Shown here in pieces: positions 39,127 to 47,617 of a stretch of DNA of 64,000 nt. How positions within the stretch are numbered: position 1 is the stretch's first letter; every line of letters starts with the position of its first letter. Position numbers and translations under genes: made by a program. The notes under the pieces were generated by a model that made no database searches, was not told the DNA's origin, and saw only the letters and a list, made by a program, of their open reading frames with translations. The stretch is from the NCBI RefSeq assembly GCF_019740335.1, contig NZ_JAHXZS010000001.1:372001-436000 (forward strand), given 5' to 3'. Origin of the DNA: Alteraquisediminimonas sediminicola. GTDB lineage: Bacteria; Pseudomonadota; Alphaproteobacteria; Sphingomonadales; Sphingomonadaceae.

Positions 39127-39476
39127 CGATCATCCTCACCGAAAACGCGCCCGAACGGTTGCGCGGTGCCTTGATGATCGCGCTGACCCATCAGGCCTTG
39201 GGTGGCCGCGCCCGTATCTTCTTTCAGTTCGAGTCCGTGGCATTGCTCCAGCCGCCAATCATCGCCAGCGCCGATCCGGGCCATATCGCCGCCGGTCTGC
39301 CCCCGCTTGCGGCCTTGGTCGATGATGCGCTCATCAGCGGGATGGAGCTGATTCTGTGCCAGACCGGCCTGCATCTCACCAATGCCCGTGCCGATCAATT
39401 CGATCCGCGCTGCACATTCGGTGGTTTAGCCAGCATTTTGGCTACATTAGGCGAAGATCGGCTATTGGCGCTCTGA
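39105..39476 (+). CDS. DsrE-like small protein
   Basis: About 123 residues (120 from the second ATG at 39114). The pattern of strand [21 protein letters not shown], a mid FFQFESVALL and ELILCQTGLH with a conserved Cys resembles the DsrE/TusD sulfur-relay fold. Both starts overlap the end of moeB, so it is probably co-translated with this sulfur-carrier-activating enzyme, which supports a role in sulfur handling. Family assignment is moderate. Confidence 0.75.
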   Translation: MPDMRGLTIILTENAPERLRGALMIALTHQALGGRARIFFQFESVALLQPPIIASADPGHIAAGLPPLAALVDDALISGMELILCQTGLHLTNARADQFDPRCTFGGLASILATLGEDRLLAL

Positions 39477-39501
39477 CAAAGCCTCGCCTATAGTCCGGGC
39501 T

Positions 39502-41205
39502 ATGCGCATCCTCCTCCCCATGATGCTGGCCTTTACCGCCACGCTCCCCCTCGTCCCCGCCATTGCGGCGGCCCCTCCGCAAACTCAAACCCTCGAAAAG
39601 GGCATCGTCTCCTCGGCCAATATCCACGGGAGCGAGGCCGGGCAGGAAATGCTGCGCGCAGGCGGCAGCGCAGCGGATGCGGCGATGGCGATGATGCTCG
39701 CGCTGACGGTGGTCGAACCTCAATCATCCGGGATCGGCGGCGGCGGATTTCTGCTCTATCATGATGGCCGGACCAACACGCTTTCCACCATCGATGGCCG
39801 CGAAACCGCGCCCGCCACGGCCCGCCCGGATCGGTTCATGGGACCGGATGGCAAGCCGCTTGCGTTTATGGCGGCGATGCCGGGCGGCAAATCGGTGGGC
39901 GTTCCCGGCAATATCGCATTAATGGCGATGACCCATCATAAATGGGGAAAATTGCCGTGGAAGCACCTGTTCGCCCCCGCGATCCGGCTGGCGGAACAGG
40001 GCTATCAAGTCACCCCGATCCTGCGTCAACGGCTCGATATGATGGCCAAAATCTGGGTCGACTTCCCCGAGGCGCAAGCGATTTACTGGCGCGATGGCCA
40101 GCCCTTGCCGGTGGGCGCTACTGTCCGTAATCCGGCGCTCGGCATTTTTCTGCGCAAGCTCGCCAAGGCGGGTCCCAAGGCCTTTTACACCGGCGATAAT
40201 GCCAAAGCGATCATCGCGGCGACGGCCTCGGCCAAGCGCAACCCCGCCCCGGTCACCGCAAAGGACATCGCCGGTTACAAGGCCAAGGAACGCCCCCCGG
40301 TCTGCGTCACCTATCGCACCTATAAATTATGCGGCATGGGACCACCCTCCTCCGGCGCGACCACGGTGTTCGGCATTCTCGGCATGCTGGAACATTTTCC
40401 GATCCCGGCGCTGGGCAAGGACAGCCCGACCAGTTGGCACCTGATTTCCGAGGCGATGCGCCTCGCTTATGCCGATCGCGACCTCTATCTTGGCGATGCG
40501 GATTTCGTCTCCGTCCCGGTCAAGGGCTTGCTCGATCCCGCCTATTTGGCGCAACGCGCCGCGCTCATCTCGCAAGATGCCGCGCGCGCGGATTATCCTG
40601 CGGGCAACCCACCGGGCAGCGCCCCCCGCACTGCCGCCCTCGCGCCGGATGTGCCGGGGACAACGCATTTCGTCGCGGCGGATAAATGGGGTGACGTCGC
40701 CTCGATGACCTCTACCGTTGAAGGGCCATTCGGCAGCGCGTTGATCGTGAACGGCTATTTCCTCAACAATGAATTGACCGATTTTACCTTCGCACCGGAA
40801 TTGAATGGCAGGCCCGTCGCCAATCGCGTCGAACCGGGCAAGCGCCCGATGTCGGCCATGTCCCCAACCATCGTCTATGACCCCCAAGGCAAGGTCGTGC
40901 TGGCCGTTGGTTCGGCGGGTGGCAAACGGATCATCATGCATGTGTTAAAGGCGCTTGTCGGCGTGATCGATTGGAAACTACCGATCAACGATGCCATCGC
41001 CCTGCCAAATATTTTCATGGCGGGCGATGCAGTACAAATCGAATCCGGCACAGAATTGGCGGCGAGAGAGCGTGAATTGGCGCGAAAAGGACGCACAATC
41101 CTTTCAACACCGCTTGATTCAAAGTTAAATGCTATCGAATTTAATCAAAGCCACTGGCGCGGCGCAGCGGATCCGCGTAGCGAAGGCAAAGCATTAAAAG
41201 AATAA
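39502..41205 (+). CDS. ggt: Gamma-glutamyltransferase
   Basis: 567 residues. An N-terminal signal peptide (about 1-24, ending AIAAA) directs export. Conserved landmarks are SGIGGGGFLLYHDG and SSGATTVFGILGMLE. The autoprocessing site is GTTHFVAAD, where Thr387 would become the N-terminal nucleophile of the small subunit, then STVEGPFGS. The periplasmic enzyme cleaves gamma-glutamyl bonds, for example of glutathione. It follows the DsrE-like gene by 25 bases. Confidence 0.94.
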   Translation: MRILLPMMLAFTATLPLVPAIAAAPPQTQTLEKGIVSSANIHGSEAGQEMLRAGGSAADAAMAMMLALTVVEPQSSGIGGGGFLLYHDGRTNTLSTIDGRETAPATARPDRFMGPDGKPLAFMAAMPGGKSVGVPGNIALMAMTHHKWGKLPWKHLFAPAIRLAEQGYQVTPILRQRLDMMAKIWVDFPEAQAIYWRDGQPLPVGATVRNPALGIFLRKLAKAGPKAFYTGDNAKAIIAATASAKRNPAPVTAKDIAGYKAKERPPVCVTYRTYKLCGMGPPSSGATTVFGILGMLEHFPIPALGKDSPTSWHLISEAMRLAYADRDLYLGDADFVSVPVKGLLDPAYLAQRAALISQDAARADYPAGNPPGSAPRTAALAPDVPGTTHFVAADKWGDVASMTSTVEGPFGSALIVNGYFLNNELTDFTFAPELNGRPVANRVEPGKRPMSAMSPTIVYDPQGKVVLAVGSAGGKRIIMHVLKALVGVIDWKLPINDAIALPNIFMAGDAVQIESGTELAARERELARKGRTILSTPLDSKLNAIEFNQSHWRGAADPRSEGKALKE

Positions 41206-41221
41206 TTAAGAGTAGAGCCGA

Positions 41222-43021
41222 ATGGGCGAACCAACATCCTGTGTGCGTGAGCTGGAGAAGTTCAACAGTCTCGTTGAGATGTTCTTTATCCGCGCAGACA
41301 GCCGGGGCGACCAGCCGTTCCTGATCGCCAAGCGCGACAAGCAATGGCAGCCGATCAGTTGGCGCGATGCCGCAAGGCAAGTAGCCGTACTGGCATCGGC
41401 GCTACGCGGCCTTGGCCTGCAACCGGGCGACCGCGTCATGCTCGTATCGGAAAACCGGCCCGAATGGTGCATCGCCGATCTGGCGATCATGGCGGCGGGC
41501 GGCGTCACCGTGCCGACCTACACCACCAATACGACACGCGACCACGCCCATATTTTGAGCGACAGCGGCGCGCGCTTCGTCATTTTTTCCAACCAGAAAA
41601 TCGCCGCCAATCTCTTGCCCGCCGTACTGGCCGCACCCGCCATCGAAACCGTCATTTCGATGGAGCCAGTCAAATTCGGCCAAGGCGAATTCCGCCACCT
41701 CCTTTGGTCCGACCTACTCAACCGCCCGGTGATCGATGAAGAAATCGCCGCCTTACGCGATCAACCCGTGGCGGGCCGCAATGATCTCGCCTGCATCATC
41801 TACACCAGCGGCACCGGCGGCGTACCGCGCGGGGTGATGCAGCATCATGGCGCAATCTTACTCAACGTCGCCGGGCCATTTGAGATTATGGCCGAAGATT
41901 TCGGCATCGACACCGAACGCTTCCTCTCCTTCCTGCCCTTGTCCCATGCCTATGAACATACTGGCGGCCAGTTCCTGCCCATCGCCCTTGGCGGCGAAAT
42001 CTGGTATGCCGAAGGTCTGGACAAGCTCGCGAACAACATTGAGGAAGTACAGCCGACGATCATGGTCGTCGTGCCGCGATTGTTCGAGGTGCTGCGCCAA
42101 AAAATCGTCAAATTAATCGAGAAAAAGGGCGGCATCGCCCATTGGCTGATGCAACAGGCGATCAAGATCACCGATCAACAGGCCAATGGCCGCAGCAGTC
42201 TGTTCAATGGCCCGTTGGAACTATTGCTCGAACGCTCGCTCCGCCCGCAAATCAGGGCGCGTTTTGGCGGACGGATGAAGGCGATGGTCTCGGGCGGCGC
42301 ACCGCTCAACCCGGAAGTCGGGCGCTTTTTCACCGCGATGGGCATGACCTTGCTGCAAGGCTATGGCCAGACAGAGGCCGCCCCGGTGATCAGCGTCACC
42401 CGTCCCAAGACCGGCCTTGCGATGCACACGGTCGGCACGCCGATTACCGGCGTCGAGGTCAAGATGCTGGACGATGGCGAAATCCTCGTCCGCTCCGAAT
42501 GCGTGATGCACGGCTATTGGAACAATCCGGTCGAAACTGCCAAGGCGCTTCAGAATGGCTGGCTCCATACCGGCGACATTGGCCATTTTGACGATGCAGG
42601 CCGGATCATCATCACCGACCGCAAGAAAGACCTGATCGTCAACGACAAGGGCGACAATATCTCGCCTGCCCGGGTGGAAGGGATGTTGACGCTCCAGCCC
42701 GAAATTCTGCAAGCGATGGTGCTGGGCGACAATCGCCCGCATCTCGTCGGGCTGGTCGTGGTGGACCCGGAATGGCTGGCGGGCTGGACCGCACAGAGCC
42801 ATGACCCGACTGATGCCAATGCGCTTCATCGCGCCGTGATGACGGCGGTTGACCGGGTCAATCGCGACCTGTCGGTGATCGAAAAGATACGCCGGGTCTG
42901 CCTCGCCGATGCGCCGTTTACCGTGGAAAATGAGATGCTCACCCCTTCAATGAAAATCCGCCGCCACAAGATCCGCGCAATTTATGGCGCGCGGCTGGAG
43001 GACCTGTATCATGGCCATTGA
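41222..43021 (+). CDS. AMP-dependent synthetase / long-chain acyl-CoA ligase
   Basis: 599 residues. Adenylate-forming motifs are IIYTSGTGGVPRGVMQHH (P-loop-like A3), GYGQTEAAPVIS (A5), LHTGDIGHFDDAGRIIITDR (A7) and the C-terminal DLIVNDKGDNISPARVE. The length and the LPLSHAYEHTGGQ stretch are typical of membrane-associated FadD15-like fatty acyl-CoA ligases. It would activate long-chain fatty acids. Its last 11 bases overlap the ygfZ start. Confidence 0.92.
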   Translation: MGEPTSCVRELEKFNSLVEMFFIRADSRGDQPFLIAKRDKQWQPISWRDAARQVAVLASALRGLGLQPGDRVMLVSENRPEWCIADLAIMAAGGVTVPTYTTNTTRDHAHILSDSGARFVIFSNQKIAANLLPAVLAAPAIETVISMEPVKFGQGEFRHLLWSDLLNRPVIDEEIAALRDQPVAGRNDLACIIYTSGTGGVPRGVMQHHGAILLNVAGPFEIMAEDFGIDTERFLSFLPLSHAYEHTGGQFLPIALGGEIWYAEGLDKLANNIEEVQPTIMVVVPRLFEVLRQKIVKLIEKKGGIAHWLMQQAIKITDQQANGRSSLFNGPLELLLERSLRPQIRARFGGRMKAMVSGGAPLNPEVGRFFTAMGMTLLQGYGQTEAAPVISVTRPKTGLAMHTVGTPITGVEVKMLDDGEILVRSECVMHGYWNNPVETAKALQNGWLHTGDIGHFDDAGRIIITDRKKDLIVNDKGDNISPARVEGMLTLQPEILQAMVLGDNRPHLVGLVVVDPEWLAGWTAQSHDPTDANALHRAVMTAVDRVNRDLSVIEKIRRVCLADAPFTVENEMLTPSMKIRRHKIRAIYGARLEDLYHGH

Positions 43022-43712
43022 CGTGCATAGTGCCAGCGGGACCATGTTGGCCGATCGCGCGGTCATTCGCCTGTCGGGAGAGGATGTACGTGGTTTTCTG
43101 AACGGCCTTGTCACCAATGACGTCATGGGACCATTGCCGGTCTGGGCCGGACTATTGACCCCGCAGGGCAAGGCGTTGTTCGACTTTATCATCTGGGCCG
43201 ATGGGGATGATCTGCTGATCGATTGCGAGGCCGAGGCCGCCGAGGCTTTGGTCAAGCGCCTCAGCATCTATCGCTTGCGCCGCGCAATCACGATCAAGCG
43301 GGATGAGCAGCTTGCCGTCCATTGGTCGTTGACCGACACACAGGGCGCACCAGACCCGCGTCATGCCGGTCTTGGCCATCGCTGGATCGCCGCCCCCAGT
43401 GTGCCCGCCACGGGCTGGCACGCGCATCGCCTGTCGCTGGGCGTGACGGAAGGTCTGGCCGAACTGGGCAGCGACCAGATTTTATGGCTGGAATGCAATG
43501 CCGACCAGCTGCATGGCGTCAGCTTCACCAAGGGCTGTTATGTCGGGCAGGAAAATACCGCCCGCATGAACTGGCGGCAGAAAATCAACCGCAGGCTGGC
43601 CGTTATGGCGCTGGCAGACGCAGAAAAAGACCCAGCCCGGGTGCGTGTCCGCTATCCGGAACTGGGTCTGGCTGTCACTTTCCAACGCGTCGAGGAACGC
43701 GCGGAAGACTGA
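43011..43712 (+). CDS. ygfZ: YgfZ/GcvT-like folate-binding iron-sulfur repair protein
   Basis: 233 residues from the ATG at 43011. The family fingerprint K-G-C-Y-x-G-Q-E is present in FTKGCYVGQENTARM, with the conserved Cys. RLSGEDVRGFLNGLVTNDV is the usual N-terminus. YgfZ proteins use folate to maintain certain iron-sulfur enzymes. It overlaps the ligase gene and ends exactly where the convergent trxA gene ends. Confidence 0.92.
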   Translation: MAIDVHSASGTMLADRAVIRLSGEDVRGFLNGLVTNDVMGPLPVWAGLLTPQGKALFDFIIWADGDDLLIDCEAEAAEALVKRLSIYRLRRAITIKRDEQLAVHWSLTDTQGAPDPRHAGLGHRWIAAPSVPATGWHAHRLSLGVTEGLAELGSDQILWLECNADQLHGVSFTKGCYVGQENTARMNWRQKINRRLAVMALADAEKDPARVRVRYPELGLAVTFQRVEERAED

Positions 43713-44033
43713 TTAAATCTGGGTTTCAATCCAGTTCTTGAGGTGGCTCTTCGGCGCAGCGCCGACCTGGGTCGCAAGCGGCTGGCCATCCTTGAACAGG
43801 ATCATCGTCGGGATGCTGCGGACGCCGAACTTCGATGCAGCCTCTGGATTGTCATCGATATTGATCTTGGCGATCACGACCTTGCCCGCCAGTTCCGCCG
43901 ACAATTCTTCGAGCGCAGGCGCAATCATCTTGCATGGCCCGCACCATTCTGCCCAGAAATCAACAAGTACCGGCTCATTCGACTGAATGACATCGGCTTC
44001 AAAGCTGGCATCGGTGACGGATTTAGTAGCCAT
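43713..44033 (-). CDS. trxA: Thioredoxin
   Basis: 106 residues with the active site WAEWCGPCK (Cys31 and Cys34) and the cis-proline loop [10 protein letters not shown]. Cytosolic disulfide reductant, among others for ribonucleotide reductase. It is the last gene of the minus-strand cluster that begins at 55149, 80 bases after addA. Its stop abuts the stop of ygfZ with no base between. Confidence 0.96.
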   Translation of the reverse strand: MATKSVTDASFEADVIQSNEPVLVDFWAEWCGPCKMIAPALEELSAELAGKVVIAKINIDDNPEAASKFGVRSIPTMILFKDGQPLATQVGAAPKSHLKNWIETQI

Positions 44034-44113
44034 TGGACGATTCCTTGTTTCTGATATTTGCCCGCAATCTAGGGAAAGCCGCGATCCGGCTCAACCCACA
44101 CAGCGGATAGAAT

Positions 44114-47100
44114 TTATTGACCGGTCCCTGCCGCAACTGCTGCCGCCGCCAGATCGAGCATGTCATCATCCAGCGTGAACAAGCGTGGCCCGGACGTATA
44201 GAGCAACGACGCCCGCACCGATTTGCCCGGAAAAATCACCCGCAACGCATCGCGATAGGCCGCCATCTGCCGCACATGATGGCTGGAAATCGCATGCACC
44301 GATGCAGGCACCCGCCGTCCCGTCTTGAAATCCACCAGCTCGATCACCTCACCGGCAATACGCAGCCGATCCACCACGCCGGAGATGACCTTCTCGCCCA
44401 CCACCGCCGATAATGGCACTTCCGCCAAGCTGTCTGCGCCAAATACCTGTTGATGGGCCGGGTCGCCAATGATCGCGAGCGCCTGCACGACCAGATTAGA
44501 CCGCCAATCAGCGGCCCGCTCCGGCACCTGTCCGCGCAACCACGCCTCGGCCAGCGCCGCCTGTCGATCTGGCGCGACACCGGGCAAGCGTTCAAACAGG
44601 CCATGGAGCAACGTCCCGCGCAACATCGCCTCGGCGCGGGGATCGTCGCCCGGCGGGTCGATCACCAAATCCTCGCCCAATTTCGACGGGGCCAATGGCT
44701 TGGGCGGTCGCGCCTCTTCCGGCGCAGTCCGATCCAGCCATTCGGGGATTGAATCCGCTATTTGTCGCGCTTGCGCGCGCGTTTCGGTGCGGCCCGCCTT
44801 GGGTGCGGTAAACGCGCCATAGCACCAGATTTCGCCCCAATCGGGATCAGCCTGCGCCGTCACCTCCAATTCGGCCTCCAGTGCGCGGCGCACCATCTCA
44901 TGCCAGCAATTCGCCCCACCATCGCGCTGCTTTTTCTTGCCGACCGCGCCCGCAAGGCACAGCACCTCTTCGGCCCGCGTCAGCGCGACATAGAGCAAGC
45001 GGCGATGCTCCTCATCCCGCGCGGTCTTGGCGCGGGCCATGGCCTGTTCCACCCGATCATGACAGCGCTCATTCGTGCCAAGCGGCACCGCAATCGCCGC
45101 CGCATCGTCGTCGATCTCAAGCGCGATTTGGCTTTCATGCCGGTCATCCGGATCACCCATCGCATCGGCCATGATGACAATCGGCGCTTGCAAGCCCTTG
45201 GAACCATGCACCGTCATGATCCGCACCTGATGCTGCGGGCCTTCCTGTTCGCGCTTGATGTCGTCTTGCGCCTTGTCCATCGCCGATAAAAACGCCGCAA
45301 ATGAGGCCACGCCCTGTTGTTCATGATCGAGCGCGGTCACCATCAGCTCTTCCACCGGATCGAGCACCTCCAGCCCCAATCGCGCCACCATCTTGGCCCG
45401 GCCCGCAATCGGCCCAGACAAAACGCGCTCGAAAAAGCCATAAGGCGACACCAGATCGGCCATCGCCAACAGGCTCTCCAACCCGGTTCGCGCCGCGATA
45501 AAATGCGGTTCTTCGCGATTGCGCAACGCCCGCCACAGGCCCGATGGGCGATTCCACGCCACATCGAACAAATCCTGCTGGGTCAGGCCGAACAGAGGCG
45601 ACATCAACAAGGCCGCAAGGTTGAGATCATCCTCCGGCTGCATCGCAAAGCGCATCGCCGCCAGCAAATCCTTCACCGCCAGCGCATCCTGCAACTGCAT
45701 CCGATCGATCCCGGCGACCGGTACGCCATAATCATGCAGGCGGGCGATGATCTGGCGGGCGAGAAAACCCCGGCTTCGCACCAAAATCATGATGTCCCCG
45801 GCCTCAACCGCCCGATTTTTATGGCTGAGGAACAAGGGTTCCTCCTTCAGCCAGCGACGAATTTGCAGCGCCAGCCGCCGCGCCAACAACGCCTCTGCAC
45901 CGCGCTTGCTCTCATCGGCATCATTATTGCCGTCACCATTATTATCGCCCTCGGCCTCATCGCCCTCAACAACATTCAGGCCGGGCTGCGCCGCTATCGC
46001 CGCCACATCCTCCGGCCCGACCGGTTTCCACAACAACACCGTGCCGCCCGCTTTCTCGCGAAAGCTCAAATGGCGATTGGGCTGATGCGCCAACCCCAAG
46101 GACGGCGCGCCCTGATGCGCCAATACCGCATCGACACATTCCAACACCGCACTTAACGATCGGTATGAAGTATCCAGACTAAGTTCTTTAAAAGGCTTTT
46201 CAACATCCCGCGCCATCGCCGCGAATTTTTCCTGCGCGGATTGAAAGGCCGCAGGATTGGTCCCCTGAAATGAGAAAATCGCCTGTTTGAAATCGCCGAC
46301 GACAAACAGGCTGCGATCACGCGCCACCGCGCCAAGGCCCGCGAAATATTCAGCCGTCAGCGCCTCGATAATCTCCCATTGATGGGCGTTGGTATCCTGC
46401 GCCTCATCGATCAGCACATGGTCGGTCTGCTGATCGAGCTTGAACCGCACCCATTCCCCCATGCCGGGGCGGGTCAGCAATTGATGCAGATGGTGGATCA
46501 AATCGTTGAAATCGACGGCTGCCCGCGCATGTTTCAACGCCCGATAATGCCGCGCGACCTTGGCCCCGGCCCGCAAACAAGCCGCCAGATGCGCCGCCAA
46601 ACGATAGCATGAGACCAATCTTTGGGTCTCTAGCAACCAATTTGCGAGCCGCGCGAGCGGATCACCCATGCTCGGTTCTTTCTTAACAAGACCAAGCACA
46701 TTCTTGTTAACATTACCATCTTTGGTGATAACGGTCGCATATAAGGGCGCCCAAGAGTTGATCCGCTGTTCCGGTCTCCACCCCAAAAATGCCAGCACCG
46801 CATCCGCCAGCTTCGGCCCGGTCGTGCCACTAGTGATCCCCTTGGCCAGCAACGCCAACAGGCCCAAACCCTCCCGGTCGATGGCCGCATCCTGAAAGCG
46901 CGACAGGTCCGATTGCGCCGTGCTGCCCGGCTGCAGGCCAAGGCCGCGCCAGACCCGATCCGCGATCAATTCTTCTGGGCCAAGATCATGAAAAGCTGGC
47001 CCGTTCTGCGCGCAACGCACTAAAAAGGCGCGCGCCTCATCGCTCCCCATCCGCAAAGACAAATGCTCAACATCCGCGATGAAGCCATTGTCTTGAATGG

Positions 47101-47617
47101 ATAAAGAAATCGCCTCTTCCACCAATTCGCGCTGCGCCTCGCCCTCAATCAGCTCAAAACCGGGGACCAAGCCCGCCTCGACCGGAAAGCTGCCGAGCAA
47201 CGACTGGGCAAAGCTATGGATCGTCTGAATCCGCAATCCGCCCGGCACATCAAGGACACGGGCAAACAGGGTGCGGGCATGGGCGCGGCTGGCATCATCC
47301 ACCGTCTCACCAATCGCCCGCAAATCGCTGGCAAGGCTCGCATCATCAAGTCGGACCCAACGGGCCAATGTCTCGTTAATGCGGTTGGCCATTTCGGCGG
47401 CCCCCGCCTTGGTATAGGTCAGGCACAAGATGCTGGCCGGATCGACCCCACGATAGAGCAAGCGAAACACCCGGCTGGTCAACACCTGCGTCTTGCCCGA
47501 TCCTGCCGAGGCGGAAAGCCATGCATGTTCTGCCGGATCGGATGCCCATTTCTGGGATTCGCTCAAATTTTGCAGTGACTTGCTCTGCTTCTCAGGCAAT
47601 GGCTTTGAACTACGCAT
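44114..47617 (-). CDS. addA: AddA helicase-nuclease of the double-strand break repair complex
   Basis: 1167 residues from the ATG at 47617. UvrD-type helicase: Walker A SASAGSGKTQ (35-44), RGVDPASILCLTYTKAGAAEM, and the DEAQD motif in DHVLIDEAQDTNAHQW. The C-terminal RecB-like nuclease has ELVDFKTGR. With AddB it resects double-strand ends for RecA. The start chosen overlaps the addB stop by eight bases; an ATG eight codons upstream (47641) is possible. A low-complexity acidic insertion, GDEAEGDNNGDGNNDADESK, lies within the helicase. Confidence 0.95.
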   Translation of the reverse strand: MRSSKPLPEKQSKSLQNLSESQKWASDPAEHAWLSASAGSGKTQVLTSRVFRLLYRGVDPASILCLTYTKAGAAEMANRINETLARWVRLDDASLASDLRAIGETVDDASRAHARTLFARVLDVPGGLRIQTIHSFAQSLLGSFPVEAGLVPGFELIEGEAQRELVEEAISLSIQDNGFIADVEHLSLRMGSDEARAFLVRCAQNGPAFHDLGPEELIADRVWRGLGLQPGSTAQSDLSRFQDAAIDREGLGLLALLAKGITSGTTGPKLADAVLAFLGWRPEQRINSWAPLYATVITKDGNVNKNVLGLVKKEPSMGDPLARLANWLLETQRLVSCYRLAAHLAACLRAGAKVARHYRALKHARAAVDFNDLIHHLHQLLTRPGMGEWVRFKLDQQTDHVLIDEAQDTNAHQWEIIEALTAEYFAGLGAVARDRSLFVVGDFKQAIFSFQGTNPAAFQSAQEKFAAMARDVEKPFKELSLDTSYRSLSAVLECVDAVLAHQGAPSLGLAHQPNRHLSFREKAGGTVLLWKPVGPEDVAAIAAQPGLNVVEGDEAEGDNNGDGNNDADESKRGAEALLARRLALQIRRWLKEEPLFLSHKNRAVEAGDIMILVRSRGFLARQIIARLHDYGVPVAGIDRMQLQDALAVKDLLAAMRFAMQPEDDLNLAALLMSPLFGLTQQDLFDVAWNRPSGLWRALRNREEPHFIAARTGLESLLAMADLVSPYGFFERVLSGPIAGRAKMVARLGLEVLDPVEELMVTALDHEQQGVASFAAFLSAMDKAQDDIKREQEGPQHQVRIMTVHGSKGLQAPIVIMADAMGDPDDRHESQIALEIDDDAAAIAVPLGTNERCHDRVEQAMARAKTARDEEHRRLLYVALTRAEEVLCLAGAVGKKKQRDGGANCWHEMVRRALEAELEVTAQADPDWGEIWCYGAFTAPKAGRTETRAQARQIADSIPEWLDRTAPEEARPPKPLAPSKLGEDLVIDPPGDDPRAEAMLRGTLLHGLFERLPGVAPDRQAALAEAWLRGQVPERAADWRSNLVVQALAIIGDPAHQQVFGADSLAEVPLSAVVGEKVISGVVDRLRIAGEVIELVDFKTGRRVPASVHAISSHHVRQMAAYRDALRVIFPGKSVRASLLYTSGPRLFTLDDDMLDLAAAAVAAGTGQ